Positions 22,605 to 34,192 of a stretch of DNA of 64,000 nucleotides are shown piece after piece. The notes under the pieces are model-generated. The model had not been told where the DNA came from and did not search any database. It was given only the letters and a program-made list of their open reading frames with translations. The DNA comes from Timema cristinae. Lineage: Eukaryota; Arthropoda; Insecta; Phasmatodea; Timematidae. The translations under genes were made by a program, and so were the position numbers. The stretch is taken from positions 11,087,373-11,151,372 of the forward strand of contig JBCFYV010001001.1 of NCBI GenBank assembly GCA_039000515.1, written 5' to 3'. Every line of letters begins with the position of its first letter. The first letter of the stretch is position 1.

Positions 22605-22845
22605 CCCACTTTGCCGGCTACATGGTTTAAGACGTCACTCTGACATTAGATTAGACCGGTGATGAAGAGGAGATGGCGTTAGAATCCTGATAGGATGTAC
22701 TGAGGGTGCTTTTTCCTAAATTCCTTTCTCCCTCCACGAAAATGTGGATACACTTTCTATAAAATTAAAACTTCCTCGTCAATAGTTCATTAGCGTAATT
22801 AACACATATGCGTACAACCCGAACGGGACATGGTGTCAAAAAATT
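22605..22845 (+). mobile_element. SINE family C
   Basis: Head 'cccactttgccggctacatg', body 'gtactgagggtgctttttcc' and 'tttctccctccacgaaaatg', tail 'tgcgtacaacccgaacggga'. The tail is cut short after ACGGGA. Confidence 0.65.
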
Positions 22846-22989
22846 GATTTCTGCGCCGCATATTACCACAGAATCACTAATGTGGTAGGTATTAAAAAAA
22901 TAAGAATTTAGAGAAATTGTAGTCCTATTTTCATGAAAGGGGAATGCTAGATCATCTATAAAAAAAAAATTACACCCATAGGACATCCA

Positions 22990-23154
22990 ATCGGGATTCT
23001 AGACCACCCCCCCCCCCCCATCCCCCCCCCTCCCCACCCCGTCAAAGTCAAACCAAGGACGAACTTGGACGTTCATTATAGGTTCTCACCAACAGGTGTA
23101 TAGTTTAAATTTTCACTAGTAGAACCTTTAAGAAAAAAAAAAAAAAAAAAAAAA
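22990..23154. repeat. Poly-C tract and poly-A tract
   Basis: Near-pure C runs at about 23006-23035 and an A run of about 25 nt near 23129-23153. The 115 bp between them is unremarkable. Length of both runs is prone to sequencing error. Confidence 0.85.
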
Positions 23155-23778
23155 TGTTGGTGAGCATATATAAAATTTTATTATACTATTAGTGTTATTT
23201 TGGAGGTATTTATAATATATATTAAAGTGACAGGTTCAGGACGCGTGACTTGACGTATAAATAATTGACAGCTGATCTAGTAACTTTTAAATCTTTCAGA
23301 TAAGGACATTTCTATAAAAATATAACTATATCTATCTTTGTTCACCCTCGGTTTGGAATCGTGGCTCGGGTTTTATTTGTGCCTGCGCAATATCGAGGCA
23401 AACACAAACCTCTTCTCATTATCATTACAGCTGTTGTGCTTGAGAGCCATTTGTATGGAGATGTAACTCAGCCACTAGTCTTGTCTTCTCAAAGAGGGGA
23501 CATTTTGAGGTTACTGGAGAGATTAAAACCCTTACAGACTGGGATAAATTGGGAGAATAATTGGCGTGGCCCTCCTCTTAAAAACACAAACGGAAATTTA
23601 TAATTAAGAGTGTGTATTTTCATAAAAGTAAAATACAAGTATTTTAAACTATTTAAAACTTAAGAATTTTTCAAATATGTATACATTTTACATAAACAAA
23701 AATTATAAACGCCTAAATTAATAGCACCTAGGATTCATAAGATAGTACAATAGTAGTCTATCATTCAGTGTCATTACC
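23155..23778. other. Intergenic, no supported gene
   Basis: An 80-codon frame (23361-23603) has a hydrophobic stretch but no recognisable family or splice context. I leave it uncalled. Confidence 0.4.
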
Positions 23779-24120
23779 GGCCCCGTAAGTAGTGGTTATT
23801 GCATCTGTTTACGAGTATAGGAGTCCCAGGTTCAATTCCCGGCTGATACCTTGGATATTTTTACCAAAAAGGGAATCACCCCAACGGTCAGGTGGTTAGG
23901 CTAAGTTAGGTTGTAATTGTTTCCACTGGTTTCACACCCTCGTACTCCCTATCACCATCACCTCATCTCTTTTGTACGTGGAAAGATCCTCCATGGAAAG
24001 GATGTACGATTAGTACATTCGTGCATCCAATGGGCAACGGTACATTAGTACAGGCTGATCTTTCCACAAACTGGGCTACTAATGATGTAGCCCAGATGGG
24101 CAAAATTTAGCGTATGTATT
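23779..24120 (+). mobile_element. tRNA-derived SINE, family E
   Basis: Head GGCCCCGTAAGTAGTGGTTA with B box 'ccaggttcaattcccggctg' at about 23828-23847. A body distinct from families A-D follows: 'ggttaggctaagttaggttg', 'gtacgtggaaagatcctcca', 'aggatgtacgattagtacat', 'gggctactaatgatg'. A second, inverted copy lies at about 30.72-31.0 kb. Confidence 0.75.
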
Positions 24121-24239
24121 CAGTTTCATTATTCATTTTAAAAAAGAACTTCAGACCCTTATACTGGATGATGTGACGGCTAATGTTTATTCCAGCAACA
24201 ACAAAAAAAAGGCATATATTGCTGTGGACACGTAGTACA

Positions 24240-24420
24240 AGACATTAATATTGCATCACCCTTGGTCTCTGTAGGCACTGGGGTTAGGGTTCGTGTCCGG
24301 CCTGTGGTGGGGCTCACTTTTCATTTTCACTGAAATATTTTTTTTTTCTATTTTCTCTCCACGCTAAAGTGAATTAATTTCCTCAAAGTTACCTTTATCA
24401 TAGATATATATTAATTAAGT
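24240..24420 (+). mobile_element. Possible degraded tRNA-SINE
   Basis: 'ggggttagggttcgtgtccg' may be a decayed B box, followed by a C-like body remnant 'ttttctctccacgctaaagt'. Weak. Confidence 0.3.
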
Positions 24421-24427
24421 TTAATTT

Positions 24428-24662
24428 TAGTCGCCGCATGATCTAAGGCGTTACTCTTACGATAAATTGGACTGACAATAACAAAGGATTGGAGTTCAAA
24501 TCCTGGTCGAGTGTACTGAGGGTGGTTTCATTAAGTGGTTTTCCACTCTCTCGCTCGCTCTCTCTTTCTTTCCTCTAAATTAATCTTTTCTCATCCCTAA
24601 CACGCTATAGTAATAAGTACGTATGTGTAAAATCCCAAAACGGTGGTAATTTACGGTGCTAA
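24428..24662 (+). mobile_element. SINE family C
   Basis: Head 'gtcgccgcatgatctaaggc', B box 'gagttcaaatcctggtcgag', body with an expanded (CT)n stretch near 24546-24575, tail 'cccaaaacggtggtaattta'. Confidence 0.65.
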
Positions 24663-24689
24663 AATAAGAAAGGCGTCAATAGCCTTTGT

Positions 24690-24900
24690 AGTGAGGAAGG
24701 CAAAATGTAGAGGAAGCATACCAACATTTGTGTGAAGGGTGAGAAGGAAACAATTTAGAAAAAAATTCTCAGTCAATTTGACTGAGACTCTAACCCCAAC
24801 TTATCCATCACCAGCGATATATGAGTCTTACATTTATTCTAATAGAAGGAACTATGTGCCAATTGCTTGGTGCGCTGTCCTAGGTTGATCTAACTTTTAA
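24690..24900 (-). mobile_element. SINE family C, degraded
   Basis: 'acatttgtgtgaagggtgag', 'aaacaatttagaaaaaa' and the reversed B-box region 'gactctaaccccaacttatc' are recognisable; both ends are eroded. Confidence 0.45.
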
Positions 24901-24984
24901 GTCACTTTCTAGGTCTGTGAGATAAATCACTTACTTTATCTATAGAATTAAGAACTAAAAAGTTAATTGACGCACATACAAAAG

Positions 24985-25395
24985 TAATCCACCTATCTCT
25001 ATCTTGAGCTAGTTTTATACAGTCTAACTCATTACACTCTATCTTTATATTGAGCTAGTTCTTCCCAGTCCCTCTCATTACACTTTAACTCTTTCAGCCC
25101 ATTTTAATGTTAACCTCCCATCTGCGTCTTCTCAATGGTATCTTCCCACTGGCCATACCAGTCAGTATGCCGAATAAAAGTTCTAAAATCTCCCATTCGC
25201 GCTTCAGATTGTCCTGCCTACCGTAATCTACGAGACTCGATTACCCTAACAATCTCTTGTGATGATTAACTCATCAAGTCATCATTATTCTATCTCCTCT
25301 ATTCCTCAGTATCTTCATCCGCTTTTGAACCAAATATCGAAGCAATCATCTTGTTTTCAAACACCCTTAATTTTAAATAAATAAAACAATAACTT
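24985..25395 (-). pseudogene. LINE pol C-terminal fragment
   Basis: On the minus strand (from about 25360 down) the translation includes FENKMIASIFGSKADEDTEE, then DLMS, then IVRVIESRRLR, a stop, and AGQ. After frame breaks it continues through a W-E-D-containing stretch. This matches the familiar tail of LINE polyproteins beyond the reverse transcriptase. About two copies of the 46-bp repeat follow it at 24990-25090. It carries stops and frameshifts and is a dead 5'-truncated copy. The 16.4-kb fragment is its paralogue. Confidence 0.72.
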
Positions 25396-25599
25396 TACTG
25401 GTTGTTCTCTAGGGTTGTGAAACGTGGTATCTTACCTTACCTGAAGAAAATTAATTTAAGGTGTTATAAAATAAGGTACTTAGGAATATATTTGGTCCAA
25501 AATGGAATGACGATACTGGGAAGTAGAGGAGGTTATACAATGATGAATTACATCTTCTGTACTAATCACAAGACATTGTTTTGTTATTATAGATAAGGA

Positions 25600-25745
25600 A
25601 GATTAAATTTAGCATTAGTATAGCTGCATTTTTGTGAGGGAAGTTGAAAACCATTTAACATAGGCTATCTTCAGTCATCAGCAAACTAGTCCATTTCAAG
25701 AGTGACGTCTTAGACCATGCGTTTAGTGGAGTGGGTAAGACATTG
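25600..25745 (-). mobile_element. SINE family C fragment
   Basis: 'gtgagggaagttgaaaacca' and 'agtgacgtcttagaccatgc' are the reversed body and head. The B-box region is missing. Confidence 0.45.
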
Positions 25746-25749
25746 TTAG

Positions 25750-26250
25750 GTTAATCAATTCACGAAGGTTTACGGTGGGCAGAACATGGAGCGCGAATGG
25801 AAAATTTTAGAACAGTGTTCAAGGTATTGATTGGTATACCTTGTGGGAAGATACTATTGGGAAGACCTTGACTAAGATGGGAGGATATCACTTGAATGGA
25901 CCTGAACGAAATAGGGTGTAATGAGGTGGACTGGATAAAACAGCTCATGATGGAGATAGGGTGTAATTAGATGGACTGGCTATAACCAGCTCATGAAAAG
26001 GATAGTATAACAAGCTCATGATAAGGATAGGGTGTAATGAGGTGGACTGAATATAACCAGCTCATGATAAGGATATAGTGTAATGAGATGGAATGGATAT
26101 AACCAGCTCATGATAAGGATAGAGTGTAATGAGGTGGACTGAATATAACCAGCTCATGATAAGGATAGAGTGTAATGAGATGGAATGGATACAACTAGTT
26201 CATGATAAGGATGGATGGCGTACTTGCAACAATGAACCTTTAGTTCCTAA
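25750..26250 (+). pseudogene. LINE pol C-terminal fragment with 46-bp repeat expansion
   Basis: Plus-strand pieces read as the end of a LINE polyprotein (a W-E-D stretch, then MDLNEIGCNEVDWIK). From about 25890 a 46-bp segment ('gataaggatagagtgtaatg' plus 'aggtggactgaatataacca' and 'gctcat') is tandemly repeated about six times, with anchors at 26059, 26105, 26151 and 26197. A final unit reads CNEMEWIQLVHDKDGWRT, close to the usual ...DRDRW end. Since 46 is not a multiple of three, the expansion destroys the frame. Confidence 0.72.
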
Positions 26251-26344
26251 TGCCATGGATCCAGTAAGTATCGGAAAACTTACTTGTGTGACAAACTATA
26301 CTGTAGGAGCCTCCAGACTTTCGAGCTTATCATGGCTCTAAACC

Positions 26345-26830
26345 TCGACTCTAACGTCAACAACGTTGGATAAATGGGTTCACTGGAATAAACTCAGGAA
26401 CCAAGTGAGTGTCGGTATTTCGATGAAACATCAAATAATGCTGTGCGTTTTGGCTCAAAAATCATTGGAAGGCGCTGCGAGCAGAACCATACGCCGAACC
26501 ACTTGCACTTTTAAATATTGTCAGCTCTAATGTTTGAAATTAAGTTGTTGTTTTTTTGTCCTTGACGTATTAAATATTAACTGCAAATTCATTTCCTAAT
26601 AGATTGAGAGAAAAATAAAAGTTAATTTAATCTTTAAAATTTAAAGAATATATTAAAACATTTACAATTCTCGCGTTTTGTAAACTGTAAAATGAAAGTG
26701 ATATTTTATTTTTTGAAAGTTTGTTGCACAATGAAAATAAGTTTTAAATTGCCTTTAGGGAGAGAGGCATGACTCTCACCTCAGGTAGATTTTGTGGATA
26801 AATACGTCCTAGCCTGCTTCAGTTGCGTAT
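26345..26830. other. Intergenic, nothing recognised
   Basis: No motif, tandem structure or tRNA box that I can support. Confidence 0.45.
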
Positions 26831-26834
26831 TTAT

Positions 26835-27055
26835 ATAACGCGTCAATCTCATGTTAGAGTGGCGTGCTCTAGACGGTGAGATCGGTGTTCGAATTCCATT
26901 CGGGTCTTCTAAGGATGATTTTTCCTAAATAGTGCCCCACTATCCTTCCGCGCAAATTCGGTTAGCTTACCTCTGAAATGCTTCCTTTCTCATTCCTACC
27001 CCTATAAGTAAAATTCCGTTAACCAAAATCATATGCCCTGTCTTTTTGAAGTTAT
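26835..27055 (+). mobile_element. SINE family C, degraded
   Basis: B box 'ggtgttcgaattccattcgg' at about 26884-26903, body 'tgatttttcctaaatagtgc' and 'atccttccgcgcaaattcgg'. The 5' head and tail are eroded. Confidence 0.5.
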
Positions 27056-28377
27056 ACTTCTTTAGGCGCGTTATGAAAAAATGATGAGAGTGAAATTTTA
27101 AGATGCGCGCGCATCACTGTAACACAAAAGTAACAGGTTGAAACTAAACCGCTCACTAAGTCTCGAAAAAAAAAAAGCTACCAACTAAATAGAAATAGAA
27201 CCTCTGTTAGTCGCGCATGTTGGTACGCTCATAGAGAAATGTATACTATGTTATTCCTTTCTCTATGGTACGCTCGTCGCCTCTGATCACTGTTTTCATA
27301 TATATAATATTTATCCACATGTTTCTAGTTTCTACATTCACAACACGTGTTTTAGTTTCATACAAGTGCGAATTATATATGTGCTAGTAAATTATATTCA
27401 GTAGTGATTTAAATTGAATATTTTGATTAATATTATTTACTATTCGTAAATATTAGTGAAAAAAATTGTGCTTATAGACTTTTTCAAGTGCTCCAATATA
27501 ATTGAGGTTAACTATTCGTATGTATTATTTATTGATATAAATTAAAATATTATTATTTAACATAAATAATACTAAATATTATCATTTTATTGTAATTAAT
27601 TATTTGCATGCAATTAAAAACTATTTTTTAATGATGCCAAAGAAGTATAACTTCTCGCGCGCGTACATAAGTACACACACCCATATTTTTTCTTTGTCGC
27701 AATGTGTAAATAAATATGTGCCACGGCAGGATTTTTTTTAATTTATTTTTTTCCTGTTCATTGCTTGTATTATTTACCGAAGAACGTAACTTTCTGAAGC
27801 ACAATATGGCTCGCAGGAATGTTTGAGGTTCGGCTTTCGATGTGTTTCGGCTAAATGTTCGGCTCGCTAGTCCGGACGAAGCGTAGGATAGATAGGGCGT
27901 TACCTCCCAAAGGACGCCGGCATCGACGCCTCATCATTATTTCACGTAATGTCATGTGCTGCATCCTTTTGATCTCTCTTCTCCCGTCTCAACTAACAGG
28001 GGGATTCTTCCCTTAGATGGAAGGGGAAGGTAGGAGATACTGATTAAGGATCGTGGAGAATGGAAGGCAGTCTCCGAACAAACAAGAAGATAAGTTTCTA
28101 CTAATCGACATGCAGTCGTTTCCAGTGATCCTTTGGTAGTAGAGTCCATCCAATGTGACGAACGCCTGTCATTTTTTATCCTCTCTTCCCCCCTTCCCCA
28201 CCCCCGGAAGCATATCAGAAACCAGCCAATCAGGAACGTCTGACGGTTCGTTTGACATTTCTATTCATAATCACGTCCCTCGAGAGTTTTTGACTGATTC
28301 AAAAAAACTTGATGGGCAACGCTTATGTCAGCCGTATCAGGAAAATTAAAATTCCATTGTTACTTTTTAGATCAATA
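27056..28377. other. Intergenic; locally GC-richer block at 27.8-28.3 kb
   Basis: 27056-27780 is AT-rich with no feature. 27790-28330 is GC-richer and less repetitive than its surroundings, with two 64-65-codon frames (27952-28149 minus, 28155-28349 plus) that have no recognisable motif. It could be a decayed unique element or an untranslated exon; I cannot decide. Confidence 0.35.
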
Positions 28378-28472
28378 TAACCATTTCGGTGGTTGATGGT
28401 CTAAGACAGGGGATGGCAACTGGTTGATCATTATCGACCGGTTAATCGCGTGAAATATAATATAGTCGATTG

Positions 28473-28858
28473 CTTAAGGTAGTATGGAAGGTAACGTGAT
28501 AAAAGGCCAGTATTTTTGTAGTTTTTTTATGTCAAAACAATTTTTTTTGTTAAAATAAATAAAAAATTGTTCCATTAAAAACATAGAATTTAATTGTCTT
28601 CACATTTTGATATCAACAGTTCCTGAATATCTTCATGGGCATGGTGGGATTATCTATCAAACTTTTTTAAATGAAGAGAAAAAATTGTCATTAAATTTAA
28701 GGACACTTTTGACAGATACCCAAGTTATTTTGAGGTCACCATGTGAAGAAAATTAAAATTCTATATTTTGACTTGAGTAAAACTGTATTTAGCTTGGCTA
28801 AAAAAAGTTTTGCCATAAAAACTTGCATCCCCTTCCATCCCAACTTGAAAAAACAAAG
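28473..28858. mobile_element. TTAA-flanked MITE, copy 1 (decayed right end)
   Basis: Left end 'ttaaggtagtatggaaggta' and right end 'ccccttccatcccaacttga' are inverted relatives of each other. The interior matches copies 2-4 ('acagttcctgaatatcttca', 'tttttaaatgaagagaaaaa', 'gaggtcaccatgtgaagaaa'). It lies beside a truncated family C head (28378-28406). Confidence 0.8.
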
Positions 28859-28992
28859 ATCGATTTTTGAAAAAGATTTAGAGTCTTCTTAACTAAAAAA
28901 TATATCAATTACTATCAAATAATATTTGACTGTGACCAAAATAACTTTGGTTGGCTATTGGTAATGTTAATAGAATATTTTGTATCATAATT

Positions 28993-29235
28993 TTATCACC
29001 GCGTCTTACTATCCGTTCAGATTTTACGCTTATGTACTAAATTCGATCATGGTTTCAGGGATTAGAAAGGTATATCTAGAAAACTGTACCCGCATTTGCG
29101 TGGATGGAAAGTGAAAAACCATCTTGAAAAAACTCAGTACACCCGACCGAGATTTTAACCTTGACCTTCATCGGCAATCTAATTTACTACGAGATTAGCG
29201 CGTTAGAGCATGCGTTCACCGACGTGGGTGGGATA
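28993..29235 (-). mobile_element. SINE of family B/C, degraded
   Basis: Reversed tail 'caccgcgtcttactatccgt', body 'catttgcgtggatggaaagt', B-box complement 'gagattttaaccttgacc', head end 'gttcaccgacgtgggtgg'. The head is too mutated to assign firmly. Confidence 0.6.
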
Positions 29236-29288
29236 GAAAATGAAATAGTATATGAAAATATGCATTTCATTTATTTTATATTTTTTCT

Positions 29289-29583
29289 GGTGACTTGGTG
29301 ATTAGGGGTAAGGTGTCGGGCTTCTGAGCTAGGGTCCGGGGTTCAATCCTTGGTCCCAGCACAGATTTATCTGATAGCCAAACCCTTCCTAAACCTCTGA
29401 CAAGACGTGTATTAACCACAACTTGTGAATGTGTGGAATGCCAGGCCTCCACGTGGTTCGGATCCCACGTTAAACTGAAGGTCCTCCATTTCATCTCACA
29501 ATCACCCTACCATTACACATTAGCGTAAGTGCGTATAACCCGAATGGGCAGTAAGACGCGGTGCTAATAATAATAATAATAAT
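29289..29583 (+). mobile_element. tRNA-derived SINE, family A
   Basis: Head GGTGACTTGGTGATTAGGGG, B box 'ggggttcaatccttggtccc' (about 29338-29357), full A body, tail and (TAA)n to 29583. A T-rich flank shared on both sides may be the target duplication but is too simple to be sure. Confidence 0.85.
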
Positions 29584-29689
29584 ATATATTTTCTATATAA
29601 AGGTGGATACAAAAGTATTTGAAGAAAAAAAGAAAAGTAGAATAGAGAAATTTTAGCTTATCGCGGAACCTTTGGTAAGTTTATAATTT

Positions 29690-30025
29690 AATCGAGCCCC
29701 CTCTCCTCTACGAAAATGCATTATTTACATCCCTAACACTTAATTAGTGCATATGGTACAACCCGAACAGCTAGTAAGACGTGGTGACCAAAAATAATAA
29801 ACAAAGAAGTTATTAATGAATTCATATTTGGAGGTAGTATGGCTAAGGAAGATTTTTGTTTAATCATCCGAATTAGTGTGTAGAGGGCTTGGGACAACCA
29901 AAGTGATAAATCACATGTTTGTGTAAAATCAATCTTCAGTGCCCCCACAGAGATTAGAGCCTAGACCTCCCCTTCACCAGTTATCCAATCTCTTTAGAGC
30001 TTAATACCTTAGAATATGTGACTAC
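29690..30025. mobile_element. Two SINE C fragments, opposite orientations
   Basis: 29690-29790 (plus) keeps a C tail: 'gtacaacccgaacagctagt'. 29826-30020 (minus) keeps a reversed body and head: 'agagattagagcctagacct'. Neither has a target duplication I can see. Confidence 0.45.
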
Positions 30026-30204
30026 TGGTAGCACTATTATAGGATAGTGGATAAATGGAAATGCTCAAAGAGCCTTTTATTGTTAATAATATACAGGTAT
30101 CTATATCATCCTATTGGTCTTGTTTGAATTACCGTTAATGGCAGGTCTGAGGTTCGAATTCCATTCGGGTGTATTGTTGTGCTTACTTACAACCACTACC
30201 GTTT

Positions 30205-30462
30205 CCAGGTCATGGTCTGTGTCAGTTTTTAATTCAAGCCATATATTTTCCACTATCGGCTTGTAAGGCCTGTTGTAACGTCATATGTCTCCTAATCTAA
30301 CTTAAGACTAGGGACAGGTACAACATCGAGTCCCCAGCCGTTAAGTTATCAATGTGAAAGGGTAAACCTATGAGTAATTTTCATCAATGCCGGGAATCTA
30401 ACCCGGGACCCTTAGCTCTGGTAGGCAGACACGCTACCAACTGAGCTAAGGTGTCTGACTGT
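30205..30462 (-). mobile_element. tRNA-derived SINE, family D, good copy
   Basis: On the minus strand the head reads ACACCTTAGCTCAGTTGGTA (A box), then GTCCCGGGTTAGATTCCCGG (B box; complement at about 30391-30410). The body ends near 30205. The A-box region matches Lys/Ala/Val-type tRNAs. It is one of the two best family D copies, with the one at 5.45 kb. Confidence 0.78.
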
Positions 30463-30723
30463 ATAGATGTGCTTTGTTAATAAAAAGGTTTCCCCAATCA
30501 ACTTTCACAAAAATGCATGTATGTTTCCTCAAAAATTCTACCTTACTCGTCTATTATTTAAAAAAATGGATAGCCCAGGCGTGTGGTAAGGAACTATATA
30601 CAAATAGTTACGGTAATGTAATAAGGGCATAAGACCTAATACGTTTCAATCTTTATATTTCTATAGCGTGATTAAATTCAGAAATATTAATATTGCGTTT
30701 TGGGTTACAACAATCGGGGAGTG

Positions 30724-31003
30724 TTAAAGATTAGCCGGTACTTATATACCGCTGCCCAAGGGACGCCCGAATGTACTAATCGTACATCCTTTCCGCGGAG
30801 GCTCTTTCCATGTCCCGATGAGACGTGAAGATGATAATAGATGGTGTGAAGGGATGTGGAACCAGTTTAAACACTAGTATCCTAGCTTAAGCTAATTAAC
30901 CGAACCATTTCAAGAAAAATAACTCAGTTACCAGCTGGGAATCGAACTGGGAACCTTAGGCACGTAGCCAGGTGCATTACCCCACAACACCACGGGGCCA
31001 GTA
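30724..31003 (-). mobile_element. tRNA-derived SINE, family E
   Basis: Minus-strand head GGCCCCGTGGTGTTGTGGGG, B box CCCAGTTCGATTCCCAGCTG (complement at about 30931-30950), then the family E body in reverse ('tgtactaatcgtacatcctt', 'ggaggctctttccatg'). It pairs with the inverted copy at 23.8 kb. Confidence 0.78.
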
Positions 31004-31199
31004 ATTCAGAAAGGACGAACGATAATATCAGCTAATCAATCTTAATATATTAGTGTTAATTGAAAGTCTCCATTTTCCCAAGCTCTCCTTCTAACGGCAG
31101 CCATCTTGTATCAATGACGTCATATATATGTTCATATAGGAAATAAACTAGTCTTCATCTATAAAGAAAATGTTCCCACGTGGTGATATTGGAATTTTT

Positions 31200-31715
31200 T
31201 TTGTTTTACTTTCTCTCAACCTCTCGGAGAAAGAAGTATTGTGATCGTAAAAAAAAAGATCGGAATTTAGATTTTGTATCTAGGGTTTTAATAAGATTCA
31301 CCCACTAAGGGATTTTTAATATTAGATATCTAGCCCTAAGTATAATCATAGTTTACTGAAGGGTAGAAAGATAAAAAAAATCTAATTTTATCAAAATCTT
31401 ATCCAACTATTTTAATTATTTTATTTCCAAATATTGTTTGATATTATAAACAAAAGGGCGATTCTCACTCTCAGATGAAAATTACTTTAAGATTGTTTTA
31501 CATTAGCATAAATATCCTAATTTGATTATATATCTGTAAGTATTTGAGATACGAAATAGCTTATCATTGTAAAGCTGTAATACAATTCAAAATTACCATC
31601 ATTTGTTTGTAGTAAATTTTTGTAAACTCAATAGTTTCTGTTATATAAACAAACATTATAAATAATATATATTTGATTGTTATGCTCTTTGGTGGACAAA
31701 GAAGTTCCTTTATTT
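31200..31715 (+). repeat. Dispersed repeat G, plus copy
   Basis: An unclassified repeat shared in inverted orientation with 39335-39860. Common landmarks are 'agtattgtgatcgt' near one end, 'tatttgagatacgaaata' in the middle and 'tttggtggacaaagaagtt' at the other end. CTTTGGTGGACAAAG can fold as a 5-bp stem. There is no coding capacity. Family unknown; possibly a non-autonomous transposon. Confidence 0.7.
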
Positions 31716-32019
31716 TTCTCAATATTTCTGTAAAAATGTTTATTTCATCTATGATCTTTGGTGGGGTGTTTCTGCAACAGCGTGTATAATTTCGTTTCAC
31801 AAATCTAACTAGTTTTTAGTAAATCTCTCTATAGTAAGATAAAAGTGAGAGAAAGTCGGTGCGATGAAACGTATCATTTAAATTATTTAAACCGAAACCA
31901 GCAAGACTAACGTAACGGACCAATTGTATATGTTTAAAGAGTGTACCTTCCCTGCCTATCATTGAAAACCCACTGATCATTTATACCAATTGCCAAAAAA
32001 TAATTGCCCATCTCTGATT

Positions 32020-32053
32020 GGTTGTTTGTTTGTTTGTTTGTTTGTTTGTTTGT
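32020..32053. repeat. (GTTT)n microsatellite
   Basis: About eight GTTT units. Confidence 0.95.
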
Positions 32054-32556
32054 GAGAGGTGTTCGCACGCGAGTGAAAAATGATGGAAAGTGTCGTTCCA
32101 TCGATGGGATGCCTCAATGATGAACTGGCTCACCTGATCCAAATCAGGGGGGTATTGAGCGATGGGGTGGGGTTGAAAATGGTGGGGGGTAGACCACCAC
32201 CGGTCTATCCATCACAGAGAGAGGATGGTTAAAAAAAAGGTTAAAAAAAACCTTAACTGCTATTCCTATTCCAACTTTTCTTTCTTTTTCTCTTCCAACT
32301 GATTTACGATAGCTTGACCCCATCTCAACTTTTTATTTTTTAGGATGAGAGCTAGAAGATACGATTTGAACCTTTATTTTGTAGTTGAAAAATCAAGATA
32401 TCCGGGCTCCATACAAAATATGTGGTTAATTAAAATGCATAAACTTATGGTATCAGCAATATATAAATAATAAAATCCATGTATTGACTGTCTGTCTAAG
32501 AGTTTTTCTCAAACCTCCCGATAAGCTATAAATCTGAAACCTCAAAAACTGATTAC
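32054..32556. other. Intergenic; purine-rich with local inverted GGTGG/CCACC
   Basis: 'gtggggggtagaccaccacc' near 32181-32205 forms a short inverted repeat. No gene or known repeat family was recognised. Confidence 0.35.
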
Positions 32557-32560
32557 TTAA

Positions 32561-32880
32561 GGTGGGATGGAAGGGAACGTGAAAAAAGGCCAGTGTTTTT
32601 GCTATTTTCTGCACACGTTCACATCAACAGTTCCTGAATATCCATCAGGAGGATAGCTACATTAGATGAGAAACTTTTTAAATGAATAGAAAAAATTGTT
32701 ATTACATTCCAGGACACCCTCGCTTGACAGATATTCAAGAACTTTTGAGGTCACCATGGGAAGAAAATTAAATTATATGTTTTTACTGGAGAATATTTAT
32801 ATTTATTTTGGCAAAAAAAAAGCTTTACCATAAAAACTGAAAAAACACCGGCTTTTTCTCGCATCCTTTTTCATCCCCCC
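32561..32880. mobile_element. TTAA-flanked MITE, copy 2 (320 bp)
   Basis: Left terminus GGTGGGATGGAAGGGAACGT and right terminus 'catcctttttcatcccccc' are inverted repeats of each other with mismatches, extending inward for about 45 bp. TTAA lies directly outside each end (32557-32560 and 32881-32884). Interior shared with copies 1, 3 and 4. No coding frame. Confidence 0.88.
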
Positions 32881-33314
32881 TTAAGTATCGTAGCTATCCA
32901 TGAAATTATTAAAACTGATGTTGTTGTTTTTTGCAAGAAGGTAGCTCCGGAGGGAATTCAACACACCATTATCACGTAGCTGATTTAGTTTTGGCCTATA
33001 AAGCATGAGAAAAATTTGAAACTTTCGGTTTATAAAAATAAATCCATATACACTTTCAATAATATGAACACAACCCACGATACCTCCTGTTTTGAAAACT
33101 CTAAAAATACATATATTTTTAAAGGGGCGAGGGAACAGACTTCTCTCGAAATCCTAAATTGAACTTTCAGAGAAAGGCCTAAACCATGGTGTAATATTAT
33201 AAAAGAAATTTATGTTAGTCATAGTTATACTGTTACTAACTGTCATGTTATGAAATCAAATTGTGTTCTAAAAATATTCACATAAGCCCACAGCAATATA
33301 GAAGCATCCACTTC

Positions 33315-33550
33315 GATGGCCACATGGTCTAACACGCTACTCGCATTAGAATGCCTGAGACTGGGATCGAGACTCAATCTTGGTCAGCTGTACTGAGAGT
33401 GGTTTTCCAAAGTGTTTTTCCAAAGTGTTTTTCCACTGTCCTTCCATGCAAATATGGGTGCACTTCTTATAAACCCGAGCGGTTGCTGCTTAAAAAAAAG
33501 GGTCTACACATACATAATGCGTAGAGCCCGTATGGGTAGTGAGATGTGGT
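33315..33550 (+). mobile_element. SINE family C with a small body duplication
   Basis: Head 'cttcgatggccacatggtct', body in which 'ccaaagtgtttttccaaag' is duplicated at about 33406-33440, tail 'agcccgtatgggtagtgaga'. Confidence 0.65.
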
Positions 33551-33739
33551 TCTAAATTATATATATATATAATGTCCCCTCTGCTGACGCGCGGATCTAT
33601 TTGTAGCCTCAGGCCAGTGGTTTCTGACTTTTGGTGAAGTTTGACCAAATTTTTGTTTTTGAGACCATAGCAACAACCTTGATAATATACAAATTTTCAA
33701 ATCCTATTTTTTAAATTAGACCTGTCATTTTTACTGCCC

Positions 33740-33880
33740 ATCCGGGTGATCCGCATTTAATTACACTTGTGGGGTAGGTAGAATTTTAGATTAAATTTGC
33801 CTTTATTTGTGTGGAAGGAGAAGAAGGAAACCGTTTAGGAAACACAACCCTCAGTAACCTTCCGTGATGGTGGAAGGAAG
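33740..33880 (-). mobile_element. SINE family C fragment
   Basis: 'ggaaggagaagaaggaaacc' and 'aacacaaccctcagtaacct' are the reversed body. The head is missing. Confidence 0.4.
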
Positions 33881-33899
33881 TTTTTTCTTTTACTCAGCG

Positions 33900-34180
33900 A
33901 ATGGTGACCTGGTGGTCTAGGGGTAAGGTGTCAGACTTCTATGCTGGTGGCCTGGGTTCAATCCTCGGTCCCGGCACAGATTTATCTGATTTCCAAACCC
34001 TTCCTACACCTCTGACAAGACATCTTGTGAATGTGTGGAATGCCAGGCCTCCACCGTGGTTCGGGTTCCACGTTAAACTGTAAGTCCTTCATTTCATCTC
34101 AAAATCACCCTACCATTACATATTAGCGTAAGTGCGTATAACCCGAACGGGTAGTAAGACGCGGTGCTAATAATAAATAA
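33900..34180 (+). mobile_element. SINE family A with 12-bp target-site duplication
   Basis: Full A element: GGTCTAGGGGTAAGG A box, 'gggttcaatcctcggtcccg' B box, body, and tail ending in TAA repeats. Perfect flanks TTTTACTCAGCG at 33888-33899 and 34181-34192. Both Pol III boxes are intact. Confidence 0.93.
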
Positions 34181-34192
34181 TTTTACTCAGCG

